NCBI GenBank assembly: GCA_003219345.1
Contig: QHOP01000392.1
Location: 1 to 7,341, forward strand
DNA length: 7,341 bases
Source: Verrucomicrobiota bacterium
Lineage (GTDB): Bacteria > Verrucomicrobiota > Verrucomicrobiia > Limisphaerales > AV2
Direction: 5' to 3'
Of the stretch, positions 1 through 5,198 are shown piece by piece (within the stretch, counting starts at the first letter, position 1; each line of letters opens with the position of its first letter). The translations under genes were made by a program, and so were the position numbers. The notes below the pieces were generated by a model, which did not search any database, was not told the origin of the DNA, and saw only the letters and a list, made by a program, of their open reading frames with translations.

Positions 1-101
1 AACAACCGGCTTAGCATCAGAAAACGTCTCATGATAAAATCATAGCCAATAAAACCGGGGCTTGGCAACGCGTATGCTGGCTAAACCGTCGGGCCGCGGA
101 A

Positions 102-131
102 GCACGGCCAACCGGGCCAACCGGGCCGTGC
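102..131. repeat. GC-rich hairpin containing a 9-bp tandem repeat, upstream of the HNH gene
   Basis: The arms gcacggcc (102-109) and ggccgtgc (124-131) are perfect 8-bp inverted repeats around a 14-nt loop. Inside lie two head-to-tail copies of ccaaccggg (108-116 and 117-125). It sits just before a candidate -35 box, so it could be an operator, the end of an upstream transcript, or a slippage product. No T-run follows it, which argues against a classical terminator. The rest of 1-135 shows no coding signal, only a small atgat-aaa-atcat hairpin at 31-43. Confidence 0.5.
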
Positions 132-135
132 GGCG

Positions 136-165
136 TTGACATGGAGTCGCCACGTATGCTAGGTT
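136..165 (+). promoter_or_regulatory. Candidate sigma70-type promoter for the HNH gene
   Basis: A perfect TTGACA (136-141) is followed after 18 bases by TAGGTT (160-165). A TG one base upstream of that box (157-158) gives an extended -10 arrangement. The -10 box itself matches the consensus poorly (3 of 6). Transcription would start near 172, leaving about 15 nt of leader before the ATG at 187. The position is right for the only rightward gene of the window, but promoter consensus in Verrucomicrobiota is poorly known to me. Confidence 0.4.
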
Positions 166-186
166 CCGCGCCAATTGATTGCGGTT

Positions 187-807
187 ATGAGTTTGTTTTT
201 GAACCAACGGGTCCTTGTGCTCAACCGCTTATGGCAAGCGGTCAACATCTGCACGGCCCGGCGCGCCCTGACCCTTCTGTTTGAAGGACACGCTCAGGTC
301 GTGCTGAACGCGGGCGATGGTTCATTCCAGACCTACAATTTCAGTGAGTGGCGGAATTTTTCGCGGCAAGACCCTCATCCCGAAAGCGTCCGCACGGTTT
401 CTTTCCGGATTCGCGTTCCCCGGGTGATCCTCCTGGTCGTGTTCGATCGGCTTCCGAAAAAGGAAGTCAAATTCACCCGACACAACATTTTCGAGCGGGA
501 CAAAAATACCTGCCAATATTGCGGCCAGGCATTCGAGCGGAAAGACCTGAATTTGGACCACGTTCTCCCTCGCGACCGCGGCGGTCCGACCACCTGGGAA
601 AACATCGTTTGCTCGTGCGTCCCGTGCAATACGAAAAAGGCCAATCGCACTCCCCAGGAAGCCGGCCTGCGGCTGATCCGCAAACCGAAGCGCCCGAAAT
701 GGCGTCCGTTCGTGCAAATCAACCTCGGCCTGCACTACCACGATAGTTGGAAGCATTTCCTCGACCTGGCTTATTGGAACGTCGAGCTGGGCGACGATTT
801 GCGGTAG
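187..807 (+). CDS. HNH endonuclease family protein
   Basis: The product is 206 residues from the ATG at 187. A TTG four codons earlier (175) is also possible, and an in-frame TAG at 160-162 bars anything longer. No clear Shine-Dalgarno sequence precedes either start. The N-terminal half (NQRVLVLNRLWQAVNICTAR) is the conserved leader of a common bacterial HNH protein family of about 170-210 residues. The HNH (beta-beta-alpha metal) domain follows: a zinc-knuckle pair C109-x2-C112 and C144-x2-C147, the metal-binding D124-H125, N139 in the 'WENIV' segment, and N148. These residues support a metal-dependent DNA nuclease fold. The family is usually a stand-alone gene with no proven cellular role, and it is neither a Cas protein nor an obvious restriction enzyme. 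No methylase or terminase lies next to it. The fold assignment is firm and the physiological function is unknown. It converges with the RelE-like gene 40 bases downstream. Confidence 0.9.
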   Translation: MSLFLNQRVLVLNRLWQAVNICTARRALTLLFEGHAQVVLNAGDGSFQTYNFSEWRNFSRQDPHPESVRTVSFRIRVPRVILLVVFDRLPKKEVKFTRHNIFERDKNTCQYCGQAFERKDLNLDHVLPRDRGGPTTWENIVCSCVPCNTKKANRTPQEAGLRLIRKPKRPKWRPFVQINLGLHYHDSWKHFLDLAYWNVELGDDLR

Positions 808-811
808 CTGC

Positions 812-836
812 CAGCCGCGCACAGTTTTTTCGGCTG
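812..836. terminator. Weak hairpin between convergent genes, possible terminator
   Basis: The sequence cagccg (812-817) pairs with cggctg (831-836) across a 13-nt loop that contains a run of six T. It lies in the 40-bp gap between the stop of the HNH gene (807) and the stop of the opposing RelE-like gene (848), where termination for both strands is expected. The stem is short, and the T-run is in the loop rather than after the stem, so this is only a suggestion. Confidence 0.25.
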
Positions 837-847
837 TCATTCGTGGA

Positions 848-1213
848 TCATCTGGACGAAGCCCTGGCCGTTTCGATCAGTTCCCCGCACTTGGGGTTTT
901 GCTGCAATGCCTCGTCTTCGCCGGTCGGGAGGCTGGAACGGAACAGGAAATCCTTGAGCGAGTTGCGGCTGAGGATCCGATGCACGACAATTCCCAGCTC
1001 ATGCCGCTCGAAATAAACGCGATAATCCCCCAGCCGAAACCGGTGCAAAATCTTCCCGTTCCGCTCCAGTTTCCCAAACCGCTCGAGATCCGTTCGCATG
1101 ACCTCCTGAGGCAATCCGCGGAACTCCCCCAGAATGTGCAATTGCAGTTCCTTGGGCATCTTGGCCAATTCGCCCGCGCTCGTGGGATTGAAAATAATCT
1201 GAAACGGTCGCAT
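848..1213 (-). CDS. RelE/ParE superfamily toxin-like protein, no antitoxin partner
   Basis: The product is 121 residues. Residues 4-95 have the small alpha/beta layout of RelE/ParE toxins: an N-terminal strand (FQIIFNP), two helices (about 12-52, with 'KMPKELQLHILGEF'), then the hallmark strand block L56-HRFRLGDYRVYFE-R70 and a last strand (IVVHRILSR). Arg60, Arg65 and Arg83 are the sort of basic residues used by RelE-type mRNA interferases, but I cannot assign a catalytic set with certainty. The tail after residue 97 (about 25 residues) is longer than usual. Known relatives cleave mRNA on the ribosome or inhibit gyrase and are normally paired with a small antitoxin gene. Here the 83 bases upstream and 40 bases downstream leave no room for one. 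It may be a solitary, inactive or chromosomally domesticated toxin homologue. The ATG at 1213 has only a weak gaaga immediately before it. Confidence 0.75.
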   Translation of the reverse strand: MRPFQIIFNPTSAGELAKMPKELQLHILGEFRGLPQEVMRTDLERFGKLERNGKILHRFRLGDYRVYFERHELGIVVHRILSRNSLKDFLFRSSLPTGEDEALQQNPKCGELIETARASSR

Positions 1214-1234
1214 TCTTCAGGCTGCTGACTCAAC

Positions 1235-1260
1235 CACGAATGAACACGAATGAACACGAA
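1235..1260. repeat. Tandem 10-bp repeat (cacgaatgaa, 2.6 copies)
   Basis: The unit cacgaatgaa occurs at 1235-1244 and 1245-1254, with a partial cacgaa at 1255-1260. The stretch lies in the 83-bp gap between the RelE-like gene and the metallophosphoesterase. On the reverse strand it reads as the 'FIRVHSW'-like peptide often seen in spurious ORFs of Verrucomicrobiota and Planctomycetota genomes. From memory, this suggests a dispersed intergenic repeat rather than coding DNA. Confidence 0.75.
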
Positions 1261-1296
1261 GCTTCCGGCACTCTTTCACTGTTCGCCCTGTCTTTA

Positions 1297-2184
1297 TCAT
1301 AAAAATCGTTCGCCGTATTGGTGCCTCCAGTATGTCGATTTGGATAGAAAAAGGCACGATAAATCCACCGCGTTTCGGGCCGACGATCCGAACGACACCG
1401 TAAATTTGGAAACAGAATCCATCGCCCGCCGCGTGGCTTCAACCAGCGGCACGCCGAGTCGGAGAAAATCTTTGCAGAGCTGATCCGGGTAGCCCCGCTG
1501 GTTCGTCAATACGCGGGTTGAACCTATGACGTAGTCCACGTTGTAATGCGTGTGCCCGTGAATCCAGAGCGGAACGTGGCTCTTTTCGACCAGCTCATCC
1601 AGATCGGAGGCAAACGCCGGCTTGAGTGGACTGTTCGCGTGATACGGAGCTTCCGAACGAGGACTGGGCGCATGATGCGTCACAACTATAGTGTGCGCGC
1701 GATCGCACTTGGCCAACTTGCTGCGCAGCCAAGCGACGGATTCTGCGTGTAACCGTGCAGTGTCGCGTGCGCGAAGCGCACGGCCTTCTAAGTTGAACTG
1801 AATGATGCTGTAGTCGCTCATGATTGCTTCGGCTGCCTGCATCGCCGCTTCAGGATCGGGTGCTAATTGAAAATCCGTCCACAGCGTGCACCCCAAAAAA
1901 GTGTAGCCATCGATCTCGACAGCGCTGTTCTCCAGCAGATGGATGTGGCTGCCGTCCGTTTCTCGCTTCAGAGCCTCGGTAAGATCCGGCAACGAGTGGC
2001 GATAGAACTCGTGGTTACCGAGAACATAAACGACCGGTTTGTCTTGGAAGTGGCCTCTCGCCCATTTGCGCCCCTGGCGACCAAGATGAATGTCACCCGC
2101 CAGCACGACAACATCTGCATCGGTTACAGGAACTTTAGCCGTTCCAAATTCCAAGTGCAGATCGCCAAGAATGTGCAAACGCAT
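1297..2184 (-). CDS. Calcineurin-like metallophosphoesterase with atypical C-terminus
   Basis: The product is 295 residues. All metal-site motifs of the calcineurin-like phosphoesterase superfamily are present in order: D8-x-H10 (GDLH), G30-D31 (AGDIH), G56-N-H-E59, H170/H171 (VTHHAP), and G210-H-T-H213. The enzyme therefore probably holds a two-metal centre and cleaves phosphomono- or diesters. The substrate (nucleotide, nucleic acid or other) cannot be told. There is no signal peptide, so it is expected in the cytoplasm. Relatives of this Ser/Thr-phosphatase-like type usually end soon after the 'NxRGYP' segment (here 228-233). In this protein about 60 more residues follow, and from about residue 245 they do not resemble the family, which suggests loss of the native stop and read-through into intergenic DNA. 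No good Shine-Dalgarno sequence precedes the ATG. A strong hairpin lies about 40 bases upstream of the start. Confidence 0.88.
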   Translation of the reverse strand: MRLHILGDLHLEFGTAKVPVTDADVVVLAGDIHLGRQGRKWARGHFQDKPVVYVLGNHEFYRHSLPDLTEALKRETDGSHIHLLENSAVEIDGYTFLGCTLWTDFQLAPDPEAAMQAAEAIMSDYSIIQFNLEGRALRARDTARLHAESVAWLRSKLAKCDRAHTIVVTHHAPSPRSEAPYHANSPLKPAFASDLDELVEKSHVPLWIHGHTHYNVDYVIGSTRVLTNQRGYPDQLCKDFLRLGVPLVEATRRAMDSVSKFTVSFGSSARNAVDLSCLFLSKSTYWRHQYGERFL

Positions 2185-2225
2185 AATCAGATTAAATTTG
2201 AAAGCTCACCCGTCTTCGAGATTAA

Positions 2226-2259
2226 AGCGCGGGCGGAAGCTTTTGCCTCCGCCCGCGTT
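2226..2259. terminator. Strong GC-rich hairpin, terminator-like
   Basis: The arms cgcgggcgga (2228-2237) and tccgcccgcg (2248-2257) pair perfectly, flanked by one A-T pair and one G-T pair and with a small inner gc/gc pairing around tttt. On the + strand a T-rich stretch (ttgtttccttctt) follows, as in an intrinsic terminator, but no rightward gene precedes it. On the - strand ctttaat follows, so it could also end leftward transcripts from the pirin cluster before the metallophosphoesterase. A dispersed palindromic repeat is the alternative. Confidence 0.5.
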
Positions 2260-2281
2260 GTTTCCTTCTTGGCATCCTTGA

Positions 2282-2449
2282 ACCGGAGCCATCTGGCTCG
2301 GCCACGAGTCGCTGGAAACAACGCAGATTTACCTGGACGCGAACCTCCAATTAAAGGAGTCCGTCCTCGCCAAAATGAACCCGCTGCGAAGCAAGCCGGG
2401 GCGATACCGGCCCGACGACCAACTGCTGAGCTATCTCAAAGGGCTCTGA
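2282..2449 (+). pseudogene. Tyrosine recombinase (phage-integrase family), 3' remnant
   Basis: This open stretch of 55 codons ends in TGA (2447-2449). It begins right after an in-frame TGA (2279-2281) and has no start codon near its beginning. Its translation contains WLGHESLETTQIY, the C-terminal active-site segment of tyrosine recombinases: the LGH histidine, the TTQ-x-Y block and the nucleophilic tyrosine (TAC at 2330-2332). A typical C-terminal tail ending in DDQLLSYLKGL follows. The SAM-like DNA-binding domain, the first catalytic Arg and the HxxR box are all missing, so this is about one sixth of a normal gene. The similarity begins abruptly at 2282-2294. It probably marks the end of a former integrase-carrying element. 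Related inverted repeats start 8 bases after its stop. Confidence 0.8.
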
Positions 2450-2457
2450 CAAAGCCT

Positions 2458-2532
2458 CCGTTTTATGCCGCATCGGCGAAGGGGTCGCCCAATCAAACAG
2501 GCCCAAAGCGTAAACCATGCGGCATAAAACGG
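2458..2532. repeat. Perfect 16-bp inverted repeat next to the recombinase remnant
   Basis: The left arm CCGTTTTATGCCGCAT (2458-2473) and its exact reverse complement (2517-2532) enclose 43 bases. The left arm starts 8 bases after the recombinase stop codon. The arms contain the core TTATGCCG, which recurs in the palindrome at 2545-2576. Likely roles are a recombinase binding or attachment site, or the end of the decayed element. A long stem-loop in RNA is also possible. Confidence 0.85.
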
Positions 2533-2544
2533 GATGCGGAATAA

Positions 2545-2576
2545 CTTCCGTTATGCCGGATCCGGCATAACGGAAG
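2545..2576. repeat. Perfect 32-bp palindrome
   Basis: Bases 2545-2560 (cttccgttatgccgga) are followed without spacer by their exact reverse complement (2561-2576). The centre is GGATCC. Each half contains ttatgccg, the same core as the 16-bp inverted repeat 12 bases to the left. Together the two structures give four half-sites in alternating orientation within 119 bases. The sequence is visible directly. The role as a recombination site or element terminus is inference. Confidence 0.9.
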
Positions 2577-2802
2577 CACACGACTGCGTCGTTCTCAAGC
2601 CGGAACGAGCGCGCGCGGAGCAGAGCGAGCAGCATGGGCGTCGGGGTGCGTGGCGACGCGGCGCGGAGCGCGTGTTGGTTCCGGCGGACTCATCAGCGGT
2701 TTCGAGCACACACCTGCAGCGTTTTCACCAAGCTGAATGTTCTCAGCCGCACGGAAACCATCACCACCGCCAGTCGACGTTGGCTAGGTCTGCTTTAGTC
2801 CG
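2577..2802. other. Gene-free GC-rich stretch
   Basis: These 226 bases carry no recognisable gene on either strand. Bases 2602-2672 are GC-rich and low in complexity, with many gcg, gag and gcgcgga words. The remainder up to the pirin stop codon is of mixed composition, and its translations match nothing I know. It may be a dispersed intergenic repeat or the outer part of the decayed mobile element. I see no RNA gene and no promoter here. Confidence 0.5.
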
Positions 2803-3659
2803 TCACGGCTGGGCGTCGGCAAGCTCCCCCATGCGTCCGAGTTGGTAATCCTCGAACGCCTGTTGGATTTCCGCGCGGCTGTTCATCACGAACGGGCCGT
2901 GGCCGACGACGGGTTCGGCGATTGGCTCGCCGTCCATCACGAGGAGCTTGGCGTCGGTCTTCGCTTTCACCGTGATGCCGTCGCCGGTGCGAGCGAAGAT
3001 TGCCAAGTCGCCTTCGACTGCATCACGCTCGCCGTTGACCGTGACTTCGCCACTCAATACGAGAAACGTAGTTGTGTGTCCGTCGGGCAGCGGCAGCTCC
3101 GTCGACTTGCCTGCGAGAAGATTCACGTCCCACAAATTGATGGGTGTGAAAGTTTTCGCAGGGCCTTTGCGCCCGCCGTATTCGCCAGCAATGACCCGCA
3201 CCGCTCCCGCGTCTTGCGGCAGCGCCACGTCAGGAATCTGCGCCTTGAGCAGGGTTTGATAGCCCGCTTTCGCATTCTTGTCCTTCGCGCGCAGGTTCAC
3301 CCAAAGCTGCACCATTTGCAGAGGGCCGCCTTTATGAGTGAAGTCCTGTGAGTGGAATTCCTCGTGGACGATGCCGTTACGTCGCCCGCGCCGATCTTTC
3401 CGCCGCCACCGCTGGAGTCACGATGCTCCAACTCCCCTTGATAGGCCACGGTCACAGTCTCAAAGCCCTTGTGCGGATGTCCGCCCACCCCACGCTTTTC
3501 ATTGCCCGGCGCGAACTGATAAGGTGCGGCGTAGTCGAGCAGCAGGAACGGACTCAACTCACGGCCCAGCCCGTTGTAATCAAACACGGAGCGCACGGGG
3601 AAGCCGTTGCCGACCCAGTGCATTCCCGAACTCTGATGGATGCGAAGTAATTGTTTCAC
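2803..3659 (-). pseudogene. Pirin family protein, frameshifted
   Basis: The gene runs leftward from a GTG at 3659 to a TGA at 2803 in two frames. Frame one gives 94 residues ending in GGGGKIGAGDV. It contains HWVGNGFPVRSVF and the metal-binding H61-x-H63 (GGHPHKGFETVT). The second frame starts at 3375 with GIVHEEFHSQDF and runs 190 residues through MVQLWVNLRAKDKN, a cupin-like C-terminal half and FVMNSRAEIQQAFEDYQLGRMG. Pirins normally carry about seven residues (QWMTAGR or similar) between GDV and GI. Only two bases (3376-3377) remain, so about 19 bases appear deleted. As written, translation ends out of frame about 26 residues later. The His and Glu of 'GIVHEE', the other two metal ligands, survive in the second frame. 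An intact product would be about 290 residues, a non-haem-iron bicupin, some with quercetinase activity. A recent mutation or an assembly error are both possible, since the second half looks undecayed. Confidence 0.9.
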
Positions 3660-3809
3660 AGGTGCTATTCTTTCTTTTCACGACGCCATCAATTTAGGGT
3701 CGCCCGTTCCGCGCTCGAAATACTTTGTTGCTTCTGTGAGCATACCTGCCACATCTGCTCAGAATTTGTAGCTACGCGACCGCGATGAGAAGAGCTCTGC
3801 CGTGTTTCG

Positions 3810-4385
3810 TCACGAGGACGATTTTTCCTTCGCCTTGCGGTCGGCGATGGCTTCCGCGAACCACAACACTTCGTCCAGAAACACAGCCGCGCGCTTCTCG
3901 TAAGCGGGATCGTTTGGAGTGCCATCATCCCTGAAGCTGTCGCGCACGCGCGAGACCGGCAAACTTTCTGGTATCGGAAACGCGCCCATGCCAAGCGTCA
4001 CCAATCGCAGTTGCGCCAGGCAATTGATGCCGCCGAAACCGCCTGCTGAAACGGTCACGATGCCGATGGGCTTTCGCTCATACTCCGGCAGCAAATAATC
4101 GAGCGCGTTCTTAAGCACGCCGGGATAGCCGTTGTTGTATTCGGGAGCGACGATGATAAGTGCGTCCGCGCGGGCGATTTTGTCCGCGTATTCCTGCAAA
4201 CGCGGCGGCGGATCGTCGCGATGATGCAGTCGCTCTTCCATGATGGGAAAGTTGTATTCGAGTAAATCGAGTAGTTCGGTTTCGACTCCGTTGCGCTTCT
4301 GCAATTTCGCGAATACGAACCGCGCGACTTTGATGCTTTGCCGGTCGCGGCGCGTGCTGCCACCGATGATGGGAATGTAAAGCAT
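3810..4385 (-). CDS. NAD(P)H-dependent FMN reductase (flavodoxin-like fold)
   Basis: The product is 191 residues, the normal length for the family. The motifs follow the expected order: GSTR (9-12), which holds the FMN phosphate; PEYNNGYPGVLKNALDY (81-97), the family signature that contacts the isoalloxazine ring; and SAGGFGG (113-119), the second flavin-binding loop. Such enzymes reduce FMN, quinones, azo dyes or chromate with NAD(P)H and act in the cytoplasm. The precise substrate is unknown. The ATG at 4385 lies 9 bases after the stop of the DUF2934 gene and has no evident Shine-Dalgarno sequence, which suggests translational coupling. The last ten residues are charged and serine-rich. The pirin start follows 150 bases downstream, and that gap shows nothing recognisable. 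Confidence 0.92.
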   Translation of the reverse strand: MLYIPIIGGSTRRDRQSIKVARFVFAKLQKRNGVETELLDLLEYNFPIMEERLHHRDDPPPRLQEYADKIARADALIIVAPEYNNGYPGVLKNALDYLLPEYERKPIGIVTVSAGGFGGINCLAQLRLVTLGMGAFPIPESLPVSRVRDSFRDDGTPNDPAYEKRAAVFLDEVLWFAEAIADRKAKEKSSS

Positions 4386-4394
4386 CGCGTCGCG

Positions 4395-4601
4395 TTATTG
4401 CTTCATCAGCCTCAAATGGATTTTGATTTCGCGCTCGGCCTGCAGCCAGTCATCGAGTTCGTGGCCGGACTGGCCTCCACGACATTCAAAGATTTGGTAG
4501 GCGCGGCGTCGGATGAATTCTGGCGCAGATTCCGGCGGTGAGCCCGTGTTTGGACCGTAACTCACCGGCTCGGAAACGACTTCGGATGAACTCGTGTTCA
4601 T
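4395..4601 (-). CDS. DUF2934 domain-containing small protein
   Basis: The product is 68 residues from the ATG at 4601. A second in-frame ATG at 4625 would add eight residues (MQKQKRQN) and sit 4 bases from the VOC stop. Neither has a convincing ribosome-binding site, and I prefer 4601 because the extra codons are A-rich and leader-like. Residues 1-27 are serine- and proline-rich and probably disordered. Residues 29-58 (FIRRRAYQIFECRGGQ, then GHELDDWLQAERE) match the DUF2934 pattern, a short two-helix domain with conserved RAY, G-x-D/ELDDW and AE. The function of the family is unknown. It is often found in stress- or metabolism-related neighbourhoods. Its position between the VOC and flavin reductase genes suggests it is co-transcribed and perhaps binds a partner enzyme. 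Confidence 0.8.
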   Translation of the reverse strand: MNTSSSEVVSEPVSYGPNTGSPPESAPEFIRRRAYQIFECRGGQSGHELDDWLQAEREIKIHLRLMKQ

Positions 4602-4629
4602 ATTCTGTCTTTTCTGTTTTTGCATTTCG

Positions 4630-5112
4630 CTAGTGTAATTCGTTGAGCAATGCATCGAGATCCAACGGATGCGTGAACATCGCAAGACTTCCATCGGGGC
4701 CGTGCGGCCACTTTTCGATGGGCCGATCCCAATAGAGTTCCACTCCGTTGTTGTCCGGGTCCCGCAGATAGAGTGCTTCGCTTACTCCATGATCAGACGC
4801 GCCTTCGAGAGGGACTCCCGCTTGTTGCAATCGGCGCAAGGCATCTGCCAATGCGGCGCGTTGGGGGTAAAGGATAGCCAAATGATAAAGTCCGGTGGTT
4901 CCAGGCGGTGGCGCCGAACCGCCCCGGCTTTCCCACGTGTTAAGGCCGATGTGATGGTGATAACCACCCGCAGAAATGAACGCCGCCTCACGCCCGTAGC
5001 GTTGTGTCAGCGCGAAACCGAGCACCCCGCAATAGAAAGCGAGAGCGCGCTCAAGGTCGGCGACCTTGAGATGCACATGTCCAATGCAAACTTTTGGATC
5101 AATCGTTGGCAT
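4630..5112 (-). CDS. VOC family protein (glyoxalase / extradiol dioxygenase-like, CatE-type)
   Basis: The product is 160 residues. Two beta-alpha-beta-beta-beta modules of the vicinal oxygen chelate fold are visible. The first starts at IGHVHLKVADLERALAFYC (10-28) and includes YHHHIGLNTW (51-60). The second starts at GLYHLAI (74-80) and includes LYLRDPDNNGVELYWDRP (115-131). Candidate metal ligands are H14 (or H12), H77 and E125, the usual His-His-Glu set. The HHHIGLNTW and DPDNNGVELYWDRP segments are typical of the CatE/YfiE-like branch annotated as catechol-2,3-dioxygenase, but glyoxalase or another lyase activity cannot be excluded. The enzyme is expected to be cytoplasmic. It is probably the second gene of the leftward cluster, 86 bases after the isochorismatase-family gene and just before the DUF2934 gene. 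No good Shine-Dalgarno sequence precedes the ATG. Confidence 0.9.
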   Translation of the reverse strand: MPTIDPKVCIGHVHLKVADLERALAFYCGVLGFALTQRYGREAAFISAGGYHHHIGLNTWESRGGSAPPPGTTGLYHLAILYPQRAALADALRRLQQAGVPLEGASDHGVSEALYLRDPDNNGVELYWDRPIEKWPHGPDGSLAMFTHPLDLDALLNELH

Positions 5113-5140
5113 GCGTGCGTGCAGAAATGAATTGTTGGAA

Positions 5141-5164
5141 GGGACGCGCTTTGGAGCGCGCCCC
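5141..5164. repeat. Hairpin in the isochorismatase-VOC intergenic gap
   Basis: The sequence cgcgct-ttgg-agcgcg (5145-5160) forms a 6-bp GC-rich stem with a 4-nt loop. It is extended by ggg/ccc pairs after one a-c mismatch (5141-5144 with 5161-5164). In the leftward transcript it would lie about 30 bases before the VOC start, with no T-run after it. It could be a transcript-stabilising or attenuating hairpin inside the operon, or a dispersed palindromic repeat. Confidence 0.5.
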
Positions 5165-5198
5165 CTCCCGATTGAATTCCCTTCTTTGTCTCGCAGGG

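Noticed and set aside
155..160. TATGCT as the -10 box for the TTGACA at 136
   Set aside because: A spacer of 13 bases is too short for a sigma70 promoter. The extended -10 at 157-165 fits better.
187..807. HNH gene as part of a CRISPR-Cas, retron or restriction system
   Set aside because: No repeats arranged as an array, no RuvC, methylase, reverse transcriptase or helicase gene nearby. The N-terminal leader matches a common stand-alone HNH family.
322..840. Long leftward open frame opposite the HNH gene
   Set aside because: It is the antisense shadow of the HNH gene. Its translation has no family features and the HNH motifs are unambiguous on the + strand.
1867..2544. Rightward open frame of 225 codons
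   Set aside because: Its first half is antisense to the metallophosphoesterase, and its second half covers the integrase remnant in the wrong frame and the inverted repeats. The composition is unlike a real protein.
2458..2576. Integron attC site or cassette array
   Set aside because: The symmetry is too perfect and I find no paired RYYYAAC/GTTRRRY core sites with an extrahelical base pattern. The adjacent recombinase stub lacks the part that would show an IntI-specific insert, so integron identity is unsupported.
2842..3351. Rightward open frame opposite pirin
   Set aside because: It is the shadow of the pirin C-terminal half, which carries clear family sequence on the - strand.
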